Source of the DNA: Litoditis marina
Taxonomy: Eukaryota; Nematoda; Chromadorea; Rhabditida; Rhabditidae
DNA: 64,000 bases
Direction of reading: 5' to 3'
Assembly (NCBI GenBank): GCA_964036275.1
Contig: CAXIWQ010000508.1
Span: 310,001-374,000 of the forward strand
Shown: piece after piece, positions 50,801 to 61,248 of the stretch
How positions within the stretch are numbered: position 1 is the first letter of the stretch
Layout: each line of letters starts with the position of its first letter
Program-made: the position numbers and the translations under genes
The notes under the pieces: model-generated
What the model was told of the DNA's origin: nothing
Databases searched by the model: none
The model's input: the letters and a program-made list of their open reading frames with translations, nothing else

Positions 50801-51988
50801 CCCAGCTACAAAAACCTAATACTATTCTGTGGCGCACAGCCACAAAATACGAATTAACGCGGTTATCGACTCTTTGCCTTGCAGCTACAGAGAACAGTCC
50901 ATACGGCTATCAAATCTGTTGCTCCCAGCTACAAAAACCTAATACGACAATCTATTCTGTGGCGCACAGCCACAAAATACGAATTAACGCGGTTATCGAC
51001 TCTTTGCCTTGCAGCTACAGAGAAAAGTTCATACGGCTATCAAGTCTGTTGCTCCCAGCTACAAAAACCTGATACGACAATCTATTCTGTGGCGCACAGC
51101 CACAAAAGACAAATTAACGCGGTTATTACCTCTTTGCCTTGCAGCTACAGAAAAAAGTTTATACGGCTATCAAGTCTGTTGCTCATGGCTACAAAAACCT
51201 AATACGACTTTATATTCTGTGGCGCACAGCCACAAAAGACAAATTAACGCGGTTATTACCTCTTTGCCTTGCAGCTACAGAAAAAAGTTTATACGGCTAT
51301 CAAGTATGTTGCTCCCAGCTACAAAAATTTGATACGACAATCTATTCTGTGGCGCACAGCCACAAAAGACAAATTAACGCGGTTATTACCTCTTTGCCTT
51401 GCAGCTACAGAAAAAAGTTCATACGGCTATCAAGTCTGTTGCTCCCAGCTACGAAAACCTAATTCGACTTTATATTCTGTGGCGCACAGCCACAAAAGAC
51501 AAATTAACGCGGTTATTGACTCTTTGCCGTGCAGCTACAGGAAAAAGGTTATACGGCTATCAAGTATGTTGCTCCCAGCTACAAAAACCTAATACTATTC
51601 TGTGGCGCACAGCCACAAAATACGAATTATCGCGGTTATCGACTTGTTGGCTTGCAGCTACAGAGAAAAGTTCATACGGCTATCAAGTCTGTTGCTCCCA
51701 GCTACAAAAACCTGATACGACAATCTATTCTGTGGCGCACAGCCACAAAAGACAAATTAACGCGGTTATTACCTCTTTGCCTTCCTTGCAGCTACAGAAA
51801 AAAGTTTATACGGCTATCAAGTCTGTTGCTCATGGCTACAAAAACCTAATACGACTTTATATTCTGTGGCGCACAGCCACAAAAGACAAATTAACGCGGT
51901 TATTGACTCTTTGCCGTGCAGCTACAGAAAAAAGTTTATACGGCTATCAAGTATGTTGCTCCCAGCTACAAAAACCTAATACGACTAT
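46715..51988 (+). repeat. Displaced 2.3-kb duplication (offset 2,979 bp)
   Basis: 46715-49009 recurs at 49694-51988. A 4-bp CCTT insertion giving CCTTCCTTGC is present at 48801 and again at 51780, and AAAAATTTGATACG at about 48345 and 51324. A few differences exist, for example CCCAATTAC at 50412 against CCCAGCTAC, and GACTTGTTGG near 48020 against GACTCTTTGC near 51000. About 0.7 kb of other monomers lies between the copies. One of those stretches is a 390-bp duplication (49327 to 49717). Confidence 0.83.
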
Positions 51989-52560
51989 CTATTCTGTGGC
52001 GCACAGCCACAAAATACGAATTAACGCGGTTATCGACTGTTTGCTTTGCAGCTACAGAAAAAAGTTAATACGGCTATCAAGTCTGTTGCTCCCAGCTACA
52101 AAAACCTGATACGACAATCTATTCTGTGACGCACAGCCACAAAAGACAAATTAACGCGGTTATTACCTCTTTGCCTTGCAGCTACAGAAAAAAGTTTATA
52201 CGGCTATCAAGTCTGTTGCTCATGGCTACAAAAACCTAATACGACTTTATATTCTGTGGCGCACAGCCACAAAAGACAAATTAACGCGGTTATTGACTCT
52301 TTGTCGTGCAGCTACAGAAAAAAGTTTATACGGCTATCAAGTATGTTGCTCCCAGCTACAAAAACCTAATACGACTATCTATTCTGTGGCGCACAGCCAC
52401 AAAATACGAATTAACGCGGTTATCGACTGTTTGCTTTGCAGCTACAGAAAAAAGTTAATACGGCTATCAAGTCTGTTGCTCCCAGCTACAAAAACCTAAT
52501 ACGACAATCTATTCTGTGGCGCACAGCCACAAAAACGAATTAACGCGGTTATTGACATTT
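51785..52560 (+). repeat. 3-monomer duplication (about 390 bp)
   Basis: The order GCTCATGGC monomer, CGTGCAGCTACAG monomer, GACTGTTTGCTTTGC monomer ending AAAAAGTTAATACGG appears at about 51785 and again at about 52176. The AGTTAATACGG variant also occurs at 55425, 56325, 58640 and 61090. Confidence 0.75.
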
Positions 52561-53689
52561 TGACTTGCAGCTACAAAAAAAATCATACGGCTATCAAGTC
52601 TGTTGCTCCCAACTACAAAAACATAATACGACTTTATATTCTGTGGCGCACAGCCACAAAATACAAATTAACGCGGTTATTGACTCTTTGCCTTGCAGTT
52701 ACAGAGAACATTTCATACGGCTATCAAATCTGTTGCTCCCAGCTACAAAAACCTAATACGACAATCTATTCTGTGGCGCACAGCCACAAAATACGAATTA
52801 ACGCGGTTATCGACTCTTTGCCTAGCAGCTACAGAAAAAAGTTTATACGGCTATCAAGTCTGTTGCTCCCAGCTACAAAAACCTAATACGACAATCTATT
52901 CTGTGGCGCACAGCCACAAAATACGAATTTACGCGGTTATCGACTCTTTGCCTTGCAGCTACAGAAAAAAGTTTATACGGCTATCAAGTCTGTTGCTCAT
53001 GGCTACAAAAACCTAATACGACAATCTATTCTGTGGCGCACAGCCACAAAATACGAATTAACGTGGTTATCGACTCTTTGCCTTGCAGCTACAGAAAAAA
53101 AGTTTATACGGCTTTCAAGTCTGTTGCTCATGGCTACAAAAACCTAATGCGACTTTATATCCTGTGGCGCACAGCCACAAAAGACAAATTAACGCGGTTA
53201 TTACCTCTTTGCCTTGCAGCTATAGAAAAAAGTTCATACGGCTATCAAGTCTGTTGCTCCCAGCTACAAAAACCTGATACGACAATCTATTCTAAGGCGC
53301 ACAGCCACAACAGACAAATTAACGCGGTTATTACCTCTTTGCCTTGCAGCTACAGAAAGAAGTTCATACGGCTATCAAGTCTGTTGCTCCCAGCTACAAA
53401 AACCTAATACGACTATCTATTCTGTGGCGCACAGCCACAAATTACGAATTAACGCGGTTATCGACTCTTTGCCTTGCAGCTACAGAGAACAGTTCATACG
53501 GCTATCAAATCTGTTGCTCCCAGCTACAAAAACCTAATACAACAATCTATTCTGTGGCGCACAGCCACAAAATACGAATTATCGCGGTTATCGACTTGTT
53601 GGCTTGCAGCTACAGAGAAAAGTTTATACGGCTATCAAGTCTGTTGCTCCCAGCTACAAAAACCTGATACGACAATCTATTCTGTGACG

Positions 53690-56600
53690 CACAGCCACAA
53701 AAGACAAATTAACGCGGTTATTACCTCTTTGCTTTGCAGCTACAGAAAAAAAGTTCATACGGCTATCAAGTCTGTTGCTCCCAGCTACGAAAACCTAATT
53801 CGACTTTATATTCTGTGGCGCACAGCCACAAAAGACAAATTAACGCGGTTATTGACTCTTTGCCGTGCAGCTACAGGAAAAAGGTTATACGGCTATCAAG
53901 TATGTTGCTCCCAGCTACAAAAACCTAATACTATTCTGTGGCGCACAGCCACAAAATACGAATTAACGCGGTTATCGACTCTTTGCCTTGCAGCTACAGA
54001 GAACAGTTCATACGGCTATCAAATCTGTTGCTCCCAGCTACAAAAACCTAATACGACAATCTTTTCTGTGGCGCACAGCCACAAAATACGAATTATCGCG
54101 GTTATCGACTTGTTGGCTTGCAGCTAGAGAGAAAAGTTCATACGGCTATCAAGTCTGTTGCTCCCAGCTACAAAAACCTGATACGACAATCTATTCTGTG
54201 GCGCACAGCCACAGAAGACAAATTAACGCGGTTATTACCTCTTTGCCTTGCAGCTACAGAAAAAAGTTTATACGGCTATCAAGTCTGTTGCTCCCAGCTA
54301 CGAAAACCTAATACGACTTTATATTCTGTGGCGCACAGCCACAAAAGACAAATTAACGCGGTTATTGACTCTTTGCCGTGCAGCTACAGGAAAAAGGTTA
54401 TACGGCTATCAAGTATGTTGCTCCCAGCTACAAAAACCTAATACTATTCTGTGGCGCACAGCCACAAAATACGAATTATCGCGGTTATCGACTTGTTGGC
54501 TTGCAGCTACAGAGAAAAGTTCATACGGCTATCAAGTCTGTTGCTCCCAGCTACAAAAACCTGATACGACAATCTATTCTGTGGCGCACAGCCACAAAAG
54601 ACAAATTAACGCGGTTATTACCTCTTTGCCTTGCAGCTACAGAAAAAAGTTCATACGGCTATCAAGTCTGTTGCTCCCAGCTACGAAAACCTAATTCGAC
54701 TTTATATTCTGTGGCGCACAGCCACAAAAGACAAATTAACGCGGTTATTGACTCTTTGCCGTGCAGCTACAGGAAAAAGGTTATACGGCTATCAAGTATG
54801 TTGCTCCCAGCTACAAAAACCTAATACTATTCTGTGGCGCACAGCCACAAAGTACGAATTAACGCGGTTATCGACTCTTTGCCTTGCAGCTACAGAGAAC
54901 AGTCCATACGGCTATCAAATCTGTTGCTCCCAGCTACAAAAACCTAATACGACAATCTATTCTGTGGCGCACAGCCACAAAATACGAATTATCGCGGTTA
55001 TCGACTTGTTGGCTTGCAGCTACAGAGAAAAGTTCATACGGCTATCAAGTCTGTTGCTCCCAGCTACAAAAACCTGATACGACAATCTATTCTGTGGCGC
55101 ACAGCCACAAAAGACAAATTAACGCGGTTATTACCTCTTTGCCTCGCAGCTACAGAAAAAAGTTTATACGGCTATCAAGTCTGTTGCTCATGGCTACAAA
55201 AACCTAATACGACTTTATATTCTGTGGCGCACAGCCACAAAAGACAAATTAACGCGGTTATTGACTCTTTGCCGTGCAGCTACAGAAAAAAGTTTATACG
55301 GCTATCAAGTATGTTGCTCCCAGCTACAAAAACCTAATACGACTATCTATTCTGTGGCGCACAGCCACAAAATACGAATTAACGCGGTTATCGACTGTTT
55401 GCTTTGCAGCTACAGAAAAAAGTTAATACGGCTATCAAGTCTGTTGCTCCCAGCTACAAAAACCTAATACGACAATCTATTCTGTGGCGCACAGCCACAA
55501 AAACGAATTAACGCGGTTATTGACATTTTGACTTGCAGCTACAAAAAAAATCATACGGCTATCAAGTCTGTTGCTCCCAGCTACGAAAACCTAATTCGAC
55601 TTTATATTCTGTGGCGCACAGCCACAAAAGACAAATTAACGCGGTTATTGACTCTTTGCCGTGCAGCTACAGGAAAAAGGTTATACGGCTATCAAGTATG
55701 TTGCTCCCAGCTACAAAAACCTAATACTATTCTGTGGCGCACAGCCACAAAGTACGAATTAACGCGGTTATCGACTCTTTGCCTTGCAGCTACAGAGAAC
55801 AGTCCATACGGCTATCAAATCTGTTGCTCCCAGCTACAAAAACCTAATACGACAATCTATTCTGTGGCGCACAGCCACAAAATACGAATTATCGCGGTTA
55901 TCGACTTGTTGGCTTGCAGCTACAGAGAAAAGTTCATACGGCTATCAAGTCTGTTGCTCCCAGCTACAAAAACCTGATACGACAATCTATTCTGTGGCGC
56001 ACAGCCACAAAAGACAAATTAACGCGGTTATTACCTCTTTGCCTCGCAGCTACAGAAAAAAGTTTATACGGCTATCAAGTCTGTTGCTCATGGCTACAAA
56101 AACCTAATACGACTTTATATTCTGTGGCGCACAGCCACAAAAGACAAATTAACGCGGTTATTGACTCTTTGCCGTGCAGCTACAGAAAAAAGTTTATACG
56201 GCTATCAAGTATGTTGCTCCCAGCTACAAAAACCTAATACGACTATCTATTCTGTGGCGCACAGCCACAAAATACGAATTAACGCGGTTATCGACTGTTT
56301 GCTTTGCAGCTACAGAAAAAAGTTAATACGGCTATCAAGTCTGTTGCTCCCAGCTACAAAAACCTAATACGACAATCTATTCTGTGGCGCACAGCCACAA
56401 AAACGAATTAACGCGGTTATTGACATTTTGACTTGCAGCTACAAAAAAAATCATACGGCTATCAAGTCTGTTGCTCCCAACTACAAAAACATAATACGAC
56501 TTTATATTCTGTGGCGCACAGCCACAAAATACAAATTAACGCGGTTATTGACTCTTTGCCTTGCAGTTACAGAGAACATTTCATACGGCTATCAAATCTG

Positions 56601-58771
56601 TTGCTCCCAGCTACAAAAACCTAATACGACAATCTATTCTGTGGCGCACAGCCACAAAATACGAATTAACGTGGTTATCGACTCTTTGCCTTGCAGCTAC
56701 AGAAAAAAGTTTATACGGCTTTCAAGTCTGTTGCTCATGGCTACAAAAACCTAATACGACTTTATATCCTGTGGCGCACAGCCACAAAAGACAAATTAAC
56801 GCGGTTATTACCTCTTTGCCTTGCAGCTACAGAAAAAAGTTCATACGGCTATCAAGTCTGTTGCTCCCAGCTACAAAAACCTGATACGACAATCTATTCT
56901 GTGGCGCACAGCCACAAAAGACAAATTAACGCGGTTATTACCTCTTTGCTTTGCAGCTACAGAAAAAAAGTTCATACGGCTATCAAGTCTGTTGCTCCCA
57001 GCTACGAAAACCTAATTCGACTTTATATTCTGTGGCGCACAGCCACAAAAGACAAATTAACGCGGTTATTGACTCTTTGCCGTGCAGCTACAGGAAAAAG
57101 GTTATACGGCTATCAAGTATGTTGCTCCCAGCTACAAAAACCTAATACTATTCTGTGGCGCACAGCCACAAAATACGAATTAACGCGGTTATCGACTCTT
57201 TGCCTTGCAGCTACAGAGAACAGTTCATACGGCTATCAAATCTGTTGCTCCCAGCTACAAAAACCTAATACGACAATCTTTTCTGTGGCGCACAGCCACA
57301 AAATACGAATTATCGCGGTTATCGACTTGTTGGCTTGCAGCTAGAGAGAAAAGTTCATACGGCTATCAAGTCTGTTGCTCCCAGCTACAAAAACCTGATA
57401 CGACAATCTATTCTGTGGCGCACAGCCACAGAAGACAAATTAACGCGGTTATTACCTCTTTGCCTTGCAGCTACAGAAAAAAGTTTATACGGCTATCAAG
57501 TCTGTTGCTCCCAGCTACGAAAACCTAATACGACTTTATATTCTGTGGCGCACAGCCACAAAAGACAAATAACGCGGTTATTGACTCTTTGCCGTGCAGC
57601 TACAGGAAAAAGGTTATACGGCTATCAAGTATGTTGCTCCCAGCTACAAAAACCTAATACTATTCTGTGGCGCACAGCCACAAAATACGAATTATCGCGG
57701 TTATCGACTTGTTGGCTTGCAGCTACAGAGAAAAGTTCATACGGCTATCAAGTCTGTTGCTCCCAGCTACAAAAACCTGATACGACAATCTATTCTGTGG
57801 CGCACAGCCACAAAAGACAAATTAACGCGGTTATTACCTCTTTGCCTTGCAGCTACAGAAAAAAGTTCATACGGCTATCAAGTCTGTTGCTCCCAGCTAC
57901 GAAAACCTAATTCGACTTTATATTCTGTGGCGCACAGCCACAAAAGACAAATTAACGCGGTTATTGACTCTTTGCCGTGCAGCTACAGGAAAAAGGTTAT
58001 ACGGCTATCAAGTATGTTGCTCCCAGCTACAAAAACCTAATACTATTCTGTGGCGCACAGCCACAAAGTACGAATTAACGCGGTTATCGACTCTTTGCCT
58101 TGCAGCTACAGAGAACAGTCCATACGGCTATCACATCTGTTGCTCCCAGCTACAAAAACCTAATACGACAATCTATTCTGTGGCGCACAGCCACAAAATA
58201 CGAATTATCGCGGTTATCGACTTGTTGGCTTGCAGCTACAGAGAAAAGTTCATACGGCTATCAAGTCTGTTGCTCCCAGCTACAAAAACCTGATACGACA
58301 ATCTATTCTGTGGCGCACAGCCACAAAAGACAAATTAACGCGGTTATTACCTCTTTGCCTCGCAGCTACAGAAAAAAGTTTATACGGCTATCAAGTCTGT
58401 TGCTCATGGCTACAAAAACCTAATACGACTTTATATTCTGTGGCGCACAGCCACAAAAGACAAATTAACGCGGTTATTGACTCTTTGCCGTGCAGCTACA
58501 GAAAAAAGTTTATACGGCTATCAAGTATGTTGCTCCCAGCTACAAAAACCTAATACGACTATCTATTCTGTGGCGCACAGCCACAAAATACGAATTAACG
58601 CGGTTATCGACTGTTTGCTTTGCAGCTACAGAAAAAAGTTAATACGGCTATCAAGTCTGTTGCTCCCAGCTACAAAAACCTAATACGACAATCTATTCTG
58701 TGGCGCACAGCCACAAAAACGAATTAACGCGGTTATTGACATTTTGACTTGCAGCTACAAAAAAAATCATA
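53690..58771 (+). repeat. Displaced 1.9-kb duplication (offset 3,217/3,216 bp)
   Basis: About 53690-55554 recurs at 56907-58771. Markers are CAGCTAGAGAGAAAAG (54121, 57338), ATCTTTTCTGTGG and CACAGAAGACAAATT. The offset falls by one base at 57567, where the second copy has lost a T (GACAAATAACG). The 900-bp unit lies nested inside this larger one. Confidence 0.8.
54655..56454 (+). repeat. 7-monomer higher-order repeat, two abutting copies (900 bp)
   Basis: 54655-55554 and 55555-56454 match at exactly 900 bp. A third copy lies at 57871-58770. Shared markers are CACAAAGTACGAATT, CAGTCCATACGG, GCCTCGCAGCTACAG and CACAAAAACGAATT. The unit includes one 7-bp deletion monomer and further 1-3 bp losses, hence 900 and not 910 bp. 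Confidence 0.83.
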
Positions 58772-61070
58772 CGGCTATCAAGTCTGTTGCTCCCAGCTAC
58801 GAAAACCTAATTCGACTTTATATTCTGTGGCGCACAGCCACAAAATACAAATTAACGCGGTTATTGACTCTTTGCCTTGCAGTTACAGAGAACATTTCAT
58901 ACGGCTATCAAATCTGTTGCTCCCAGCTACAAAAACCTAATACGACAATCTATTCTGTGGCGCACAGCCACAAAATACGAATTAACGTGGTTATCGACTC
59001 TTTGCCTTGCAGCTACAGAAAAAAAGTTTATACGGCTTTCAAGTCTGTTGCTCATGGCTACAAAAACCTAATACGACTTTATATCCTGTGGCGCACAGCC
59101 ACAAAAGACAAATTAACGCGGTTATTACCTCTTTGCCTTGCAGCTACAGAAAAAAGTTCATACGGCTATCAAGTCTGTTGCTCCCAGCTACAAAAACCTG
59201 ATACGACAATCTATTCTAAGGCGCACAGCCACAAAAGACAAATTAACGCGGTTATTACCTCTTTGCCTTGCAGCTACAGAAAGAAGTTCATACGGCTATC
59301 AAGTCTGTTGCTCCCAGCTACAAAAACCTAATACGACTTTGTATTCTGTGGCGCACAGCCACAAAAGACAAATTAACGCGGTTATTGACTCTTTGCCGTG
59401 CAGCTACAGGAAAAAGGTTATACGGCTATCAAGTATGTTGCTCCCAGCTACAAAAACCTAATACGACTATCTATTCTGTGGCGCACAGCCACAAAATACG
59501 AATTAACGCGGTTATCGACTCTTTGCCTTGCAGCTACAGAGAACAGTTCATACGGCTATCAAATCTGTTGCTCCCAGCTACAAAAACCCAATACGACAAT
59601 CTATTCTGTGGCGCACAGCCACAAAATACGAATTATCGCGGTTATCGACTTGTTGGCTTGCAGCTACAGAGAAAAGTTCATACGGCTATCAAGTCTGTTG
59701 CTCCCAGCTACAAAAACCTGATACGACAATCTATTCTGTGGCGCACAGCCACAAAAGACAAATTAACGCGGTTATTACCTCTTTGCCTTGCAGCTACAGA
59801 AAAAAGTTCATACGGCTATCAAGTCTGTTGCTCCCAGCTACGAAAACCTAATTCGACTTTATATTCTGTGGCGCACAGCCACAAAAGACAAATTAACGCG
59901 GTTATTGACTCTTTGCCGTGCAGCTACAGGAAAAGGTTATACGGCTATCAAGTATGTTGCTCCCAGCTACAAAAACCTAATACTATTCTGTGGCGCACAG
60001 CCACAAAATACGAATTAACGCGGTTATCGACTCTTTGCCTTGCAGCTACAGAGAACAGTTCATACGGCTATCAAATCTGTTGCTCCCAGCTACAAAAACC
60101 TAATACGACAATCTTTTCTGTGGCGCACAGCCACAAAATACGAATTATCGCGGTTATCGACTTGTTGGCTTGCAGCTACAGAGAAAAGTTCATACGGCTA
60201 TCAAGTCTGTTGCTCCCAGCTACAAAAACCTAATACGACTATATATTCTGTGGCGCACAGCCACAAAAGACGAATTAACGCGGTTATTGACTCTTTGCCT
60301 CGCAGTTACAGAGAACATTTCATAAGGCTATCAAATCTGTTGCTCCCAGCTACAAAAACCTAATACGACAATCTATTCTGTGGCGCACAGCCACAAAGAC
60401 GAATTAACGCGGTTATTGACATTTTGACTTGCAGCTACAAAAAAAATCATACGGCTATCAAGTCTGTTGCTTCCAACTACAAAAACATAATACGACAATC
60501 TATTCTGTGGCGCACAGCCACGAAATACGAATTAACGCGGTTATCGACTCATTGGCTTGCAGCTACGGAAAAAAGTTTATACGGCTATCAAGTATGTTGC
60601 TCCCAGCTAGAAAAACCCAATACAACTATCTATTCTGTGGCACACAGCCACAAAATACGAATTAACGCGGTTATCGACTCTTTGCCTTGCAGCTACAGAA
60701 AAAGTTTATACGGCTATCAAGTCTGTTGCTCATGGCTACAAAAACCTAATACGACTTTATATTCTGTGGCGCACAGCCACAAAAGACAAATTAACGCGGT
60801 TATTACCTCTTTGCCTTGCAGCTACAGAAAAAAGTTTATACGGCTATTAAGTCTGTTGCTCCGAGCTACAAAAACCTAATACGACTTTATATTCTGTGGC
60901 GCACAGCCACAAAAGACAAATTAACGCGGTTATTGACTCTTTGCAGCTACAGAAAAAAGTTTATACGGCTATCAAGTATGTTGCTCCCAGCTACAAAAAC
61001 CTAATACGACTATCTATTCTGTGGCGCACAGCCACAAAATACGAATTAACGCGGTTATCGACTATTTGCT

Positions 61071-61152
61071 TTGCAGCTACAGAAAAAAGTTAATACGGCT
61101 ATCAAGTCTGTTGTTCCCAGCTACAAAAACCTGATACGACAATCTATTCGCC
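61071..61152 (+). repeat. 82-bp truncated monomer lacking about one sub-repeat
   Basis: TTGCAGCTACAG starts at 61071 and again at 61153, only 82 bp apart instead of 130. The junction is between 61149 and 61150 (CTATTC|GCCTTGC) and removes 48 bp. The two break points lie at equivalent places of neighbouring sub-repeats (CTGTGGCGCACAGC and CTTTGCCTTGCAGC), as expected for a slip by one sub-repeat. Confidence 0.85.
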
Positions 61153-61231
61153 TTGCAGCTACAGAAAAAAATTTATACGGCCATCAAGTCTGTTGCTACC
61201 AGCTACAAAAACTTAATACGACTATCTTTTC

Positions 61232-61248
61232 TGTGGTGCACAACCACA
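61232..61248 (+). repeat. Inverted repeat with paired changes (TGTGGT/ACCACA)
   Basis: The conserved arms TGTGGC and GCCACA read TGTGGT and ACCACA here, so the C-G pair closest to the loop has become T-A while the stem stays perfect. The same form recurs at 62010-62026 in the 778-bp duplicate, so it represents one event. A neighbouring form, TGTGGTGCACAAGCAGA (61362, 62140), has the left change without the matching right arm. Confidence 0.75.

Noticed and set aside
59268..60233. A 321-codon open frame as a real gene
   Set aside because: It arises from chained indels that skip the usual stop. Its sequence is satellite throughout, and neighbouring copies of the same blocks do not keep it open.
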